Source: Mangifera indica (lineage: Eukaryota; Streptophyta; Magnoliopsida; Sapindales; Anacardiaceae). From it: 64,000 nt of DNA. Where the stretch lies: the NCBI RefSeq assembly GCF_011075055.1, contig NC_058152.1:10292001-10356000 (forward strand), in the 5' to 3' direction. The notes beneath the pieces were generated by a model. The model saw only the letters and a program-made list of their open reading frames with translations, ran no database searches and had not been told where the DNA came from. The position numbers were made by a program, and so were the translations under genes. Position 1 is the first letter of the stretch. Every line of letters begins with the position of its first letter. Positions 1 through 12,000 of the stretch are shown in pieces.

Positions 1-354
1 TGATGATATCACGGCGAATAATCGTTACCAAACCATTTGACAAAAAAATTCAACAGGCAATTAGGAATACTATTTGTTTTATATATTTGTTTACTTCCTT
101 TTCATTTTACATATTTATTTTATATTTTTGATAATTATGATTTAATAATTATTTATTAAATACAAAATATATAAAAATAAATGATTTTTAATAAATTTAA
201 ACTGTAATTAAAATTATATTTTTTAATATAGTTTGAATTTTAAAATATTTTGGTTTAATTTAATTTAAAATTTGTTTAAACTGTTTTTTTAATTTGATAT
301 AAAAAACTTCTTAAAGTTCATCAAATCGAAAGTATATACCCATGTGTTTGGGGA
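1..354. other. AT-rich intergenic sequence
   Basis: Runs of A and T with no open frame or recognisable element. It borders the first DUF4220 remnant. Confidence 0.5.
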
Positions 355-450
355 TTTTTTATGAATGATAGACTAGGTATCGTTTCTTTCATAATAGCCA
401 ATAATTAACCCTTTAAATCTCTTGAATAGAAAATATTTCCCTTTGGCATT
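355..450 (-). pseudogene. DUF4220-family gene remnant (middle part)
   Basis: About 95 bases match, with small gaps, the minus-strand coding sequence of intact copy C around 18735-18860. This includes the stretch reading AAATCTCTTGAATAGAAAA and the following CTTTGGCATTT. In copy C this encodes the loop around FLFKRFKYLFAGLIL. No open frame remains. It is a fossil of a further array member at the left edge of the window. Confidence 0.6.
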
Positions 451-1188
451 TAACATGTCATTCAGTTGATTTGGTGAAACCATCCAACACAAGTTTTACA
501 TCGATTATGAAGTTCCCACTAAATTTAAGTTTCCAAGTAAGCTAAAGGACTTGTGCCGTCCCAATGTTTGATGCATTGACAAACTCATGCACGATAAATT
601 TCAAAAATTTAAAATGTTACCTATAATCTAATTCAGTTAACTTTTTCTGTTAGTTTAAAGATAAATTACTGATTTACAATGGTAAACTTAAAGTTACCGT
701 TACAAATTTGTGAGACCCGGAATTAATTCATTCTGAAAAATGATAAACTTAAAAGCTTCCTTTCAATTTTTTTTAAAGGTATAACCCATAAAATTAAGGC
801 TTGGTTGGCGGGTAAAGCTTGTTCTGTCGGGCAAATAATCAAGCACCTCGTGTGCAGATCACAGAGTAAATTCTACAAAAACTAGTTGTGCAGAAACCGA
901 ACTTCTCCCACAATGACCACTAATTAATGCAAATGATAAAGCAAGTATCCATATAAACACATACGTCTTAAGTTCTCTGACAGATAAGCCAAAATATACA
1001 CAATCATCAGATTCAGCCTCAGACTGCACCTTCTTCTTTGACGGTAGAGGATCCTAATGCTTATAATAATTTCTAATAATGGAATAATAGATTATAGGAG
1101 TCGGAGATGAGAGTCATAAAGTTCAATCATTAATAATGAACCTGAAGCACTATAAGTGTAGATTGTGAGGGCGTCTTGGCGACGGGCT
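451..1188. other. Intergenic, no feature recognised
   Basis: Mixed AT-rich sequence with no convincing ORF, repeat or gene similarity. Confidence 0.4.
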
Positions 1189-1221
1189 GGGGGGAGTGGG
1201 GGGTGGGGGCGCGGTGTGGGG
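1189..1221 (+). other. Putative G-quadruplex motif in a local GC island
   Basis: Four G-runs lie on the plus strand: six Gs at 1189-1194, six at 1198-1203, five at 1205-1209 and four at 1218-1221. The loops are 3, 1 and 8 bases. This fits a loose quadruplex rule and is sharply richer in G than the surrounding AT-rich DNA. No gene is evident around it. Confidence 0.6.
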
Positions 1222-1425
1222 CGCTTAGTGTGGTTCCGCTGGATAAATGGATTCCTAAGGCCAGTGATTGTGAACAAGATCACCTGTTTCTTGAGAAATG
1301 GTAATTGTGTGACTACTGTAGCCTCCTGTGATGGTGATCAATATTAGAAAAATCAGTTCGGCTATTAGGATAAAATAGAAGTTTTTGGGGTTTCTAAGTG
1401 AGGTTAGATATTTTAGAGGCAAAGG

Positions 1426-2115
1426 CCCAATCACCCACCTATAAGATCAGTTTTAAAAGCGAAATTATCATTTTATTTATAATATTAAAAGTAAATTAAA
1501 ATTTAATCTTCTCTTCCCTCCAAAATCTTAAAAACTAACTATTTCCCTCATAGACAAAGTTTTAAAAAAATAACATTTTCCCCTAGAGTTTAGTTTTCAA
1601 ACTCTGATGTCATCTCCAATGCCATTGTTAGCAGCCTCTCCTTTCTGAAACTTTCTCTCCCTTTAGCAATCTCTCTCCTCTCAGTTGGACACTCGATCGA
1701 CATCAAATCAATCTGAAAAGACAAAGAGCTTCATCGAGAAGACGAAGCTCTTCATTTTTCCCAAAAGAAGATGTCTAGGAAGACGAAGAGTTTCTTCATT
1801 TGATGTTGATAAGACATCCAACTGAGAGGAAAAGGATTGTTGGAGGGAGAGCAAACTTCGGGAAAGAGAGACTGTCGACAGTGGTGTCGGAGTTTGAAAA
1901 CTAAACTCTATGGGGGAAATATTATTTTTTAAAAGTTGGCCTATGAAAGAAATGATTAGTTTTTAGGGTTTAGGGAGAAAAAAATAAAATTTTAAAAGGT
2001 TAGAATTCTGTTAATTTTAATCATCTATGGGTGAATAAACAGAATTTTTAAAATTAAAGAGTAGAAACTTGAGATTAGAGCACACGTTGGGTGGGAAATA
2101 GTCTTTTGGCCATAT
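1426..2115. mobile_element. Foldback-type MITE, decayed
   Basis: The two halves are imperfect inverted copies. On the left, TAGAGTTTAGTTTTCAAACT is mirrored on the right by a block reading GTTTGAAAACTAAACTCTA. The outer ends read AAAGGCCCAATCACCCACC and, inverted, GGCCAAAAGACTATTTCCCA. The ends resemble those of the element at 55344-55774. The centre holds GAAGACGAAG-type runs and no coding capacity. Confidence 0.6.
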
Positions 2116-2759
2116 TTTAGATTAAATTACAATTAAACTCTTGTTATTTAATGGTTTTTTTTAATTGATAAAATTGATAGGTGAGTATTTAAATTTTTTT
2201 TAAATTAATGGATAAACTTTTGATAAGGAACAAAACTGTGGATACAAATAAATTTTTTGACATTTTCTAATACAATTGTTATTTTCTGCTACCACCCTTC
2301 TCTTTACTACTAACTGCCCTTTGTCATTCTCTATCAATATTTCTTTTGAGTTGCATTTTCTGTCTATTATGTTTTTGTGTTTTAATTTTCTGTTTTAGTT
2401 GAATAAGAGTTCGGTTCCTAACAAAACCCAGCCTCTCGAGAGTTGGTGAAGAATTGAGTCTTTGTGTCTTGCTTAGTTACTTTTGTAGTTGCTTTAGTTC
2501 TTGGTTCATGGATAATTTTCCAGGGAATTCCCGTTGTTGATTATGCTGGGTTCATTATCTTTGATTATGTGCACTATAGTAGCAATGAAAATGTAACACC
2601 CCTTTTGGCTATATTTCCATAGCAAATCAACATAACAGAAGTTATCATTTCACTGTTATATTACAATATTATTTGCTACATTCATAAAATACAATTACTC
2701 AAGCTCCACTCAACTGCAACCTTTGAGTTACTGCCACAGTTGTGCCAAGAACAGGGGAA
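2116..2759. other. Intergenic, possible LTR-end fragment
   Basis: Around 2380-2432 a segment ending TTGAATAAGAGTTCGGTTCC then TAACA resembles the 3' end of the LTRs at 51434-52757 (TTGAATAAGAG followed by ATTCCTAAC). No left end is visible, so this may be a solo LTR fragment. The rest shows nothing. Confidence 0.35.
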
Positions 2760-3350
2760 GGTGATCAGCTTGGTCGACACATTCTCCAGGTACCTATCGG
2801 AGCCAAAATAAAAATTTTGAGTTCAGTGTGAAGTAAGATTAGAACTAGGGGCCCCAAAGTAGATTGGAGAAATCTAGTGTGGTTCAAGAAGTACATTCCC
2901 AGGCATGCTTTTTTCATTTTTTGCTTTGGGTTACCATTAAGGTTAGAATAAACACTAAGGATAGGTTGGTTAAGTAGGGGATCACAAATGACATGAGCTG
3001 TGCATTTTGTAATTGCAACAATGAGACTTTGGATCATCTCTTTTTAGGCGGTTCGGTGACCAATAGAATTTGGAAAGAAATTCTCAACTTATGTGGCCTG
3101 AGGTACCTTGTCCTTGGGAAGAGTATGTGAAGCTTATTTCAAATTGATGGAATTCGCAAGGCCTACGACACACCTTGGGAAAGCTTTGCCTTGGATCCAC
3201 CATATACTTAATTTGGATGGAAAGAGCTAAAAGGATCTTCTCAGATACGAGGAAAGAGTTGAATGATATCATCGAAGAGATTAAGCTTGTGGTGAGAGAC
3301 AAAGCTTGTGAGCCAGATAGAATTGCTGCTTGCATTGCTAACAAGTGGGG
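2760..3350 (+). mobile_element. LINE (L1-type) remnant with zf-RVT domain
   Basis: Plus-strand frames, broken by stops and frameshifts, read VDWRNLVWFKKYIPRHAF, then a cysteine-rich block CAFCNCNNETLDHLFLGG followed by NRIWKEILNLCGL. This is the layout of the zinc-binding zf-RVT domain near the C-terminus of plant LINE reverse transcriptases. A further open block at 3175-3320 (IYLIWMERAKRIFSDTRKEL) matches the usual tail of such proteins. The polymerase core is missing, so this is a 5'-truncated dead copy. Confidence 0.7.
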
Positions 3351-4012
3351 ACTACCTAAGTGCATTTTCAGGGAAAATCCGCAGGAGTGGGGTCTTTGTT
3401 TCTTAACATGTTTTCTGTCTTGCAGGATTTTATAGTATGGATTCTTGGTTATTTAGTGATAATTTCATTTGGCAGATGTGTGTCTCTTCATCAAGTGTAA
3501 TTACTCCTATCTTCTGGTGTATTTTTTTAGAGTTGGCAGCAGGAGGGAGAATGTGTTCTGGCAGAACATTATGTTTTCCAGCCCATTACGAGGTTCTTCT
3601 GCTGATTTTTTTCAGTTTGCTACTGGAGAATCCATTCTTGCTGCTTGTTGGAATTTTTCCGCCCAAAGAAACATACAAAGGAGTGATCAAATCTGCTGCC
3701 TTATTATATTGCAGCAGAATGGTTTTTTGCATTTTCAAAAATTCTGCAGCAGCATCTTACTGCACTGCCCAGTTTTTTCAGCTTTTGGAGCCTGGTTTTC
3801 TGCTTCAGTTGTGAATTCCAGGAAAAGTCTTCCCCTAGAGATTATTTCTGCCCCATGCCAGAACCAGCTCTCTGCATCAGTAGCTTTCTCCCATATTCCA
3901 GCAGAGTCTTAATGTTGCAAATTCCAGATAGCTGCTTTTTTCCAGTTTTCAAGACTGCAAGTTATCTGGAAATTGTGTTGCCCAGTTCTCAAGTCTGCCA
4001 AGCAGTTCTGCT
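3351..4012 (+). other. Probable LINE 3' tail region
   Basis: Pyrimidine-rich sequence with repeated CTGC and TTTTCAG words, containing two overlapping open frames (up to 147 codons) of unusual F, S and C-rich composition. It directly follows the LINE coding remnant and stops where array promoter sequence begins at 4013. I read it as the 3' untranslated tail of the LINE rather than a gene. Confidence 0.35.
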
Positions 4013-4140
4013 CATGTATTTATAGAAAAAAAAATTAACTTCACTTATGGTTTTCGTTTCCCAACTCAACAAGCATCAAATCTATGCAGTGTAAATATTA
4101 CGTATATAAATGAAAGTAACTTTTGCAACATTCTCTCCTG
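4013..4140 (-). promoter_or_regulatory. Orphan DUF4220 promoter fragment
   Basis: It contains the TATA-like TATTTATAGAAAAAAA (plus-strand reading) and the conserved upstream block ATGGTTTTCGTTTCCCA with CAAGCAT and ATCTATGCAGTGTAAATATT. These blocks lie upstream of copies A, B, C, E and F. The leader exon that should follow on the minus strand is missing and replaced by the LINE tail. Confidence 0.6.
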
Positions 4141-5039
4141 TACTTTCATTTTTACTGTTAAAAACGATATCTCTTAGTATTTCTTTAACACAAAACAATA
4201 ATATTAGTATACAAAATTTATGATTCATCTATAAAACATATGATAAATGTAATTTTGCATTGTGCATGAAATCTATATCCATACTTACATTGCTTGCTTA
4301 GTGTTATATTATTTTTAGAAGACTTAAATTGACATTGAAAAGAGGTTAAAGTTCAATGGAGAAAGAATCACTCAAAATTTACATTGAATTAAGTAACGTG
4401 TGAAATAAGATAGAATGGATTCTCCTTTAGAATAACTCCAATATCATTTCATCCAAGTCCAATGATTGAAGACAAGATTCTATACAATATAAGTATTTTT
4501 TTCTAAACAGAATCGTGAGATGGTAACGCATTATTTTTTGTAAAAATTTTGATAAAACTATATATATCTTAAATCAAAGATAAAAAATCACTTAATCATA
4601 TTATGATACATCATCTAAGTATCAAATCAGATACTCAAAATTGAGTATACATAATATTACTCTAAAAGTTCACATTTCTTGACTAGAAATATTTTTATGG
4701 AAAGAAGTCTAGTGTGATAACAGAAAAATTAATAAAAAGTATAATAAAGCAGGTATACGAAGATATAATTTGAGTTCCACACATACAATTATATTTTACC
4801 TTCAATTCAATGACACGTCTATCTCCAAATAGGTTAGTACTCCACTGAGATTATCCTCAACTTATTCATAGAAAATAATCATACATTAGTGAAGTTGATT
4901 TGATTCATAATCCCTCAAGTAATTTATACTATAAATATTATAGGTACCTTTATGTATTAAAGAGATTTGTAAACAAATTGAAATAATGATATTATTCCTA
5001 AGACAATATTAATCAACCAAATAAACAAAAATTTATTAC
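4141..5039. other. Array upstream repeat with MITE remnant
   Basis: This is the same distal 5' flank seen near 12000-12720, 37500-37950 and 46080-46790. Shared phrases include AACTTCAATATCATTTCATC-type text and GAGATGGTAATG. A copy of the AT-rich MITE family lies at about 4560-4680, with a right end reading TTGAGTATACATAATATTAC. Confidence 0.5.
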
Positions 5040-5503
5040 AAAACTCTAGACTTATTGGTAACATGGCAGTCACCACCTTTTAAGAAATTCAATCCTCATG
5101 GATTCAATCTTGAAGACAAAAATTGTGCAATCTCCTTGTGGTTTCTCTTGCTTATGGAGTTGATTTTGTTCAGTTTGTAATTTAATTTCAAAAATCAATA
5201 ACATTTTCTTTTAAATTCTCTCTCAACGATCCCAGTTCCTACTCATGGTATCAAAGCTCCAAGACAAGTGCCTTAGTTATGGCCAATGATTCCTCACAAT
5301 CAGCACACTCTAAAGCAATATACGTTGCTAGAAATCCCTTAAGCACTTATGTTATAGTTGAATTAGAGTTCATCAGTATTTTCCTCAAATTTCAAGCAAT
5401 ATCTCTAGACCTAACTTGCTCCAATTATCTTATTTGGAAATTACAAGTGTTGTTCGAAGTTGTGTACACGCAATATAGAGGAGCATCTAACAAGACTGAA
5501 TAG
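5040..5503 (+). mobile_element. Copia-type LTR/leader/gag-start remnant
   Basis: An LTR-like tail ends at CCTACTCA and is followed by TGGTATCAAAGC (about 5247), a near match to the initiator-tRNA primer-binding site TGGTATCAGAGC. An open frame of 74 codons starts at 5279 (MANDSSQSAHSKAI) and includes YLIWKLQVLFEVV, similar to the start of Copia gag. A second copy of the same leader is at 24950-25500. Nothing downstream of gag remains. Confidence 0.6.
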
Positions 5504-6399
5504 CTTACCCAACTCAATTCATTCAATTAAATCAGAGATAAATCTGATACTTCTTTGAATTTAGATGAAAAGCAAACCTAATCAAGGCAAATTACTTGTA
5601 AACTGGCTATTATATGTGGCGATTGGACAGGGCATAAAATTATATATTAAGATAACGCCAATCACAATCAACTATTCAATTCATAAAAGAAAAGTACCTT
5701 CTTAGAAACAACCCCAGTTTATTTTTTCAAATGTAAAATATTTAATTAACTAATAATCATAATATAAAACAATTCAATGACCTACCGTACAAACATAACT
5801 GCTTCAATGGAATGTAACTGATATTTAGAAAAATTCAACCTTAAGTGGCTTCATATAAATTTATTTATACCCCACAAGCCCATTAAACAGAGAATGGCAG
5901 CACCAACTTAATTTCGTTTTAACAAAAAAATTCAAGTTATACAAACATACACATGCCAAGATCAGTTACACACACACGCCAACTTAATGCCTCTCTCTAT
6001 ATATATTATAACTTAAGAAATTCTACTTACGAAGAATCGATATACATACATAGATACAATGATGAGACAGGGAGACTCCCCATGTGAGCATTGCCTAAAT
6101 TCCAGGTTTTTATTTATTTATTTTTTTGTCAAAATTGCTTTTTTTAAAGAAAAAAGACAAACAAGGGTTTGCGGTTAAAACTCGAACTTTGATTTCTGCT
6201 GAAATTGGACCTTACCTCCAGGATGACTTGTGCGAGTCCCATAGAAGGTATAAAATCACGAGTCATAAAAGAAATATTGATATTGGGAACCTTTTAATAT
6301 AACTATGACCATTTGATAAATAATTAAAAATACAAAGAATACTTTTGTACTTCAGCTTAGACATTGAAACGAGCTCGTTTTACATTTCTTTGAAAATAA
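5504..6399. other. Intergenic, no feature recognised
   Basis: AT-rich sequence with short runs of CA and TA near 5965-6010. No gene or element could be supported. Confidence 0.4.
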
Positions 6400-6705
6400 T
6401 TAAAAAAGTCCACGGTGAAAATCAAAAGGTTTCTTTACTCGAGGATGATGAGGAGCTGATAAGGGTTTTGGCTGAACGTTCTTCTCCCGCAATTGGCCAG
6501 CCATGTTTCCTTGTTTCAAAGAATCCACGAAACAAGTGGTTTGTGCTTATGGGCCGTATGCCTATGTCAACACAAGATGTCCATTTCTTCTATATACGCC
6601 TCCTTAGTTATTGGGCTTCCAAATTTTTACTCTAGCATTATCATGATATATTACTCGGGAACTGGAACCAAAAGCATAAATCAAGCACTCAAAAATTCTA
6701 AATAG
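6400..6705 (+). repeat. Repeated protein-like fragment, copy 1
   Basis: One of three related segments (others at 13077-13250 and 27605-27855). The plus-strand frame reads DDEELIRVLAERSSPAIGQ, then NPRNKWFVLMGRMPMSTQDV. Copy 2 reads ADERLKRVLAKGYFPTIGHH and copy 3 NPRNKWFVFMGYIPMSTQEV. Conservation at the amino-acid level suggests a decayed exon of a real gene. I do not recognise the family. Confidence 0.5.
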
Positions 6706-6711
6706 TCGAAG

Positions 6712-7215
6712 GACTTATTCTCACCCAAAGTATGTTGTTTTTCCGAATTCTTATATCTTATCTTTGAAAATCTCAAACACTCACTCATGGATAATTAAAG
6801 TTAACAGTTTTAGTTTAAAAAAATGACATTTCCCTCTTAGAGTTTAGTTTCCATATCTCTAACATCAAATCCGATGTCATTGCTAACCAAGAATATCTCT
6901 TGATGCCTCTTCTCGCTCTAGTGGTCAAGCTTCTCTCATTTGGAAGCTTAGAAGACATCAATTGATGTTGGAAAACACTCCCAACTTCGTCAAGAAGATG
7001 AAGTTGTTCGTTTTTCCCGATGAAGATGAGAAATCTTATTTACGTCAATAAAGACAAAAAATCATCTTTCTAATAAGTTTAGGACTGTTATTCGGAGGGT
7101 GGGAGAAATGGTGAGGGAGTGATCGTCAGATAAAGAGAAAGGAAATGTCGCTGGATAATGAAAAAAAGCCCTAGGAGTGAATTACTACTTTTCAAAACTA
7201 GGGCATCATAAATGT
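6712..7215. mobile_element. Foldback-type MITE, partial
   Basis: Related to the element at 1426-2115. It starts with GGACTTATTCTCACCCAAAG, and shares TAGAGTTTAGTTT, TCCGATGTCATTGCTAACC and runs of GAAGATGAAG. The right terminus is not clear. Confidence 0.45.
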
Positions 7216-7361
7216 CCTTCATTCTATAAATAAACTCCATTATACTCAAATTACCCTTCTAAAATGCTTGTAAATTAGTTCTAAGAGATTCAGAGACAAA
7301 ATAATTTTGCAATGTATCCCACACTTCACTAGCTATTTTACAATCAGCCACACTAAAGAAG

Positions 7362-7740
7362 CACATCGTACATGAATTCAAGCTCAAATGTTACCAATTT
7401 AGGGGCCTCTTTTGCGGACTTCAAAAAGATCATTTTCCGTGGGCATGTAACGTGTGTGATGCATCTACAATTGCCGATGACTTCGGACCATTTGTTTTTC
7501 AAATTTGTGCTATTCTTCTACGATTGCAGCACAAGGTTGAGAGCTGGACGCAGGCACTTGAAGACCTGAGCAACACAGTCCTCTCTCAATGCTTGATAAT
7601 TCCAATGATAAACACTGGAACCGTTTTAAATGTCAATGTAGTGTTGCTCTAATACGATTAGGATGATTTGAAGACAAAAGACAAAAGCTTACTAAAACAT
7701 GAGACAAGCTTTGTATCTCTTAATGAAATTTTTTGTCATT
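7362..7740 (-). pseudogene. DUF4220-family gene remnant
   Basis: Minus-strand sequence matches dispersed blocks of intact copy C in the correct order. First comes the block for the region near FMYDVLY/KLLEIELGF, then the AAGATCATTTTCC block. Next are the AGCTGGACGCA/GAAGACCTGAGCA segment and TGCTTGATAATTCCAATGAT, then the N-terminal block containing GATGATTTGAAGACAAA. Several deletions have joined these blocks and no reading frame survives. Plus-strand ORFs here are by-products. Confidence 0.75.
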
Positions 7741-8413
7741 AATTGAAATATACAATTCGGAGCCTTACCAAGTTAGGCTATGATAATAACGGTGAGAATA
7801 TGATGAAACCTTGATATCTATTGCAAAGAGGTATTAAAAAAATAATAAAGGAGATACAAGATTTTTAATTTCATTCAGTCTGATAATCGAATACCTATGT
7901 TTACAACATAACTATTAGCAAATAGATATAACGAAGTTGATAATTATATTAACTCGTATATTACATGTTATATATAAAAAATTATTAGAATATTTTATTA
8001 ATTATTTAATAACAAAATAAATTCAGTAGTAAATTACTGCAGTAATCAAAGATTAACTCCAACCAAAGAACCCCAAAAAATATATCAAAATATTACACTC
8101 TTAAATCAAGGAATACTTAGATGCCCCCCAAATGAATATAAATGTTGAGTCACAAAGTTTGTTACAATGATTTTACCCAGGAATTAGTAATAACAAAAGT
8201 GCAATTAATTCAAATTAAGAAAAAAAAAATCAAACAAACAAAAATTATCCATTCTATTAAAAGAATCAGACAAAAAAAATCACTCCACCTCCATATCCAT
8301 TCTTATTCTACACAAAATTATAAAAAAAAAAAAATTTCACGCCTATGTTCATCTTTCATAGCCATATCCTTTCTTTCTTAATACAATCAAGTTGGCAATG
8401 GAATCTTTTATGC
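7741..8413. other. 3' flank of copy A
   Basis: AT-rich sequence. From about 8135 to 8400 it is nearly identical to 13250-13510, the 3' flank of copy B (CACAAAGTTTGTTACAATGA, then CCAGGAATTAGTAATAACAA here and CCAGGACTTAGTAATAACAA there). At 8050 ACTCCAACCAAAGAACCCC resembles the end of a Tourist-like MITE. A plus-strand ORF at 8142-8381 is K/I-rich and not believed. Confidence 0.5.
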
Positions 8414-10254
8414 TTAAATTTGGTGTTGTTCAGTTAAGCCAAGATGAGCCATAAGAACGCATAAGCGAGTGAGAAACTCTCCCCCTTCCATAAGATGTTG
8501 ACCATGTTCTTTCCATCTACAACAACTCGTGACATATAACAATATCTCCATCCAAACATCCCTTATCATCTTCCATTTTATTTCTTTACTCCAATTATTG
8601 GTAGATTCTAGTGATTGCAGTTGCTTAGCAAGCCTACATCCATCATGAAGCACCGACCGACTTTCATCATCTCTCTTAATTTTTTCTTGACGCAATGATT
8701 GGCAAGCAAACATTTTGTCAGTGGATTTGTCAAACCCCAGTGGTTCGAAAAATCTCATGGCCTCAGCACAAGTATCTTTATACCTAAATTTATACCTTAT
8801 ATATCCAATCCCTTTAGGTAACATGGTTGGACATACAACTAAAATGTATAACATATAATCTAACAAACATTTGCTAATTTGAAATTTTAGGGAAAGTTCA
8901 ATAGCATCCACATCATCCTCATCCACATTAATATGATAATAAAGATCAGTAGCAATGTGTCACAGAAAAAGGTAGTGATCAAAATCTGCCTCAATTGTGC
9001 TCCAACAAAGTTGTTTAGGACGATTATTATCTCTTTGAGCTAGAATCTTTTTGCAAAACTCGACATTAAACCCCATCCCACACCTACTAGTTCGTTTCTG
9101 TTCTTAAGGAGTTGCCCAAAGATCATATTTTGTAAATCATCATTCACATCTTCCCACGTCAAGTACCAGTACTTAAGTAACACTTCTTTGAGGCAAAAAC
9201 ATAATAGGTTGTATTGATGAATGGATCTTAACCATCTCTTGCTATTTCACCAAAGTAAATCATTAAAACATGAATCATTAGATATGTAACCATGATTAAT
9301 CATCCAAAGTTTTGCCCAATCAGAAAAAACAAGCGTGATGAATGCACATGCCTCTAGAGCTATAGCCCTAAATATGAGTGCATAAGCTATAGAGGTGTCA
9401 ACTGGTGGATAGACAGACTTATGAATCATGGTTTGGAAGACAACTAATATGGAAATATGAGAGAAAAGGCAGATGCAACAAAGAATGATACCGAATCTGG
9501 TATAAATAATGGAAGCCTTGGAGTAGAGCATGTCGAACATGAATCCAAGCTCAATTTATAACAATTTGAAGGCTTCTTTTGCAGACTTATCAAAAATGAT
9601 GTAGTACGTATTGAATCCTTCATGATTACTTAGAATAAACCCTACAAAGAGAAATTTAAATCTGTCAAATAGAAAGTAAGCTTCAACAAGATCATTTTTC
9701 TTTGGCATTTGATGTGATACATCAACAATCGCCGATGAATTTGGATCTGTAAGTTGTTCGGCACTTGAAGACCTCAGCATCAAAGTCCTCTCTCCATACT
9801 TGATAATTCCAGTGATAAACATTGGAATTGTGATAAATGTCAATGCATTGTTGATCCAATATTGGAAAAAGATGTAAAACGCAACTCCAACTTAGAAAAC
9901 AAACCCAAGCAAATGCCTTAACCACAAGTCATTATCTTCCAAAGAGTAAGCCGTGATACTGTCTGGGCCACCAAGATGTAAGAGAAGAAATGGTGCCCAA
10001 AATGCTTGGATTTCCTTCAGGAATTTATGATCAGATCCAACGCCCTGGGAAATAAGGCCCAAGGTAGTTGTTGCCACCAAATCTGCTGCCAAGTATGTTG
10101 ACCAAACAAGAAGATTAATCCAATAAGTTTTCGCAAATTTTTGCCGAGAACCAAATATGATGAGGATGATTTGCAGACAAAGGCTTAGCAAAATCATCAC
10201 ACGAGCTTCGTATCCATTCCAAAGTTTTATGGCTCCGCTTACAGCCGACCCCAC
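8414..10254 (-). pseudogene. DUF4220-DUF594 protein, copy A (dead)
   Basis: The family protein is a polytopic membrane protein of about 620-680 residues with no established biochemical role. The copy starts at MGSAVSGAIKLWNGYEARVM (10254) and keeps the DUF4220 core FWAPFLLLHLGGPDSITAYS. It then stops near 9892, where CCAAG in the other copies is CTAAG (Q to stop). A second nonsense change lies at 9556-9558 (LLE to LL-stop) and another near 9247. A deletion at about 9180 removes part of the middle. The C-terminal DUF594 part (8414-8926) is still legible (SKCLLDYMLYILVVCPTMLP). Three or more independent lesions make a functional product unlikely. Nearest relative in the window is copy B. Confidence 0.85.
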
Positions 10255-10478
10255 CGCCTCCTCTACTTGTTAACAATTGACCAAGCAGCACCAAACAGCG
10301 AAAATAGAATCAGTATTCTTATGAGCAACACTGTGTATACACAAATTCAGCCCAATGTAATTTTAAAAAATAACCAAACCAACTATAATTCTAACTTTTA
10401 AGCCAAATGTAATAAAAATGAAGAAAAAATCATTTTCTTTTTCCTTTTCTTCTTCTAATTTGTCGTACACCATGCCTT

Positions 10479-10490
10479 TTATATGAACAT
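10479..10490 (-). promoter_or_regulatory. Four-codon upstream ORF in the copy A leader
   Basis: In the inferred leader, ATGTTCATATAA (Met-Phe-Ile-stop) lies just after the probable acceptor CTTCAG. It lies 225 bases before the main start codon. The same ORF is present in copies B, E and F. Confidence 0.45.
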
Positions 10491-11564
10491 TCACCTCTGA
10501 AGCTGAGAAAATAAAGATAGATATTGGACTGTGGTAGGAGTGTGTGAGACTTTAACATGATTTTTGAATAAGGGAAAACTAGAAAAATTAAGAATTTTAT
10601 AATAAATTGTATAAAAACAAAATAAAAATTAAGGGTAATATAATAATTGCAGCTGTATCATATCCAATTTTCCATTAACAAAATTAGATTTTTAAGTGTT
10701 ATTTTCCTTTCTAATGAAATTCACATGTTTGTTACTAAAATATTCAATTCTAATTTAAATATTAAACTTCAATACATAATATATATGTTCAAATGCAAAA
10801 ATAATTTCAGTTTCAAAATTGAACTAAAAGTAAAATTCTTTGTTTCAATAATCTTTTTCAAGAATCATAAATAAGAAAAAGAATATTTCAAGCTAATTAT
10901 TATGTCTTATAAGTTCTTATTTTTGTAACAAATATGTGAAAATTTGAATAAAAATAACAATAGAAGTTCAAATAATCAAAATGCTTGGCTTACCACAGAA
11001 AAAGGTAAGAAAAAAAATGGAATAATGCACCAAAACAATCACACATATTAGAAGATATTGGAGAATACTATATAGTTATAAACATCATTCATTCGACATA
11101 ATAAGACAAAACCACAAGTATCAGTATTCTATGATACATAATATATATTGACATTATGATATGATACAAATAAAAAATAATACTACATGATATATTATAC
11201 GATATAATATGTATTATCAATATAAATCGATATATTTTTTTTAGAATTAATTGATGCGGCAATGGTGTATTTAAGAAATTTTAGATTTTTATGGTTTGTT
11301 TTTTATAGTCTCTAAAATGATAATGTGATAATTATAATTTGTTGTTATTTTACAACTATTTTTAAAAAGATGTATCTTATGTTATTATATGATACGTGAT
11401 ACATAATATGAAAATTTTAATTTTTAATATACAATACGATAAGTTATTCAACCATCTTGAACAAAACCAATTCTAGTTATGAAAATACAAATAAAAAACC
11501 AAATGATATAAGATGAATAAGAAAATTACTCAATTAATTACAACAAGAGAAGGAAAACTTGTAC

Positions 11565-11700
11565 CTAGAAATTTGTTCAGTAAATAGAGGAAGATTAACT
11601 TGATCAATAGAAGTAGTGAAAATTATCTAAGTGAGAGTTTGAAGATTCTTTTAATGGATGAAAAACAAAAGGTATTATCATGTATTTAAACTTTAAAAAA
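11565..11700 (-). promoter_or_regulatory. Promoter and untranslated exon 1 of copy A
   Basis: The minus strand carries a TATA-like TTTAAATA (near 11681), then a leader with AATCTTCAAACTCTCACTT and CCTCTATTTACTGAACAAAT. It ends at a donor reading TCTAG/GTACAAG (exon end 11565). The same module occurs at B, C, E and F. The transcription start is inferred, not seen. Confidence 0.55.
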
Positions 11701-11869
11701 AAAAACTTCATGCATGGTTTTGCATTCCCAGCACAAGAAGCATTGAATCTATGCAATGTAAATGTTACGTACGTGAATTAACTTTTGCAACATTCACTTC
11801 TATTCCTTCATTTTTACTATTTAAAAAGAAAACCGTTAGTATTTAATAAAAAAAAAAAGTAATGCATAA

Positions 11870-12000
11870 TTTTGAGAAAATATATGATGTGTTATCACGT
11901 GATTACATATTATTTTATTTTTAATTTAAAATCATTCAATCACTTAATAACATACATCAAATATATATTCATTTATATATTCGAAATCGGTAAACATAAC
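11870..12000. repeat. AT-rich MITE family, partial copy
   Basis: Contains the family core TTTTATTTTTAATTTAAAAT flanked by ATGATGTGTTATCACGTGAT and, in the opposite sense, CACTTAATAACATACATCAA. Confidence 0.4.

Noticed and set aside
1165..1347. Plus-strand ORF rich in R, G and W
   Set aside because: It is the translation of the G-run island and has no recognisable domain, leader or splice context.
3437..3912. Two overlapping ORFs of 125 and 147 codons
   Set aside because: Both read through the same pyrimidine-rich tract after the LINE remnant. Composition is dominated by F, S, C and L, and two overlapping frames are equally open, as expected for low-complexity sequence.
7372..7652. Two plus-strand ORFs of 65 and 66 codons
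   Set aside because: They lie antisense over the DUF4220 remnant at 7362-7740; the minus-strand similarity is the real signal.
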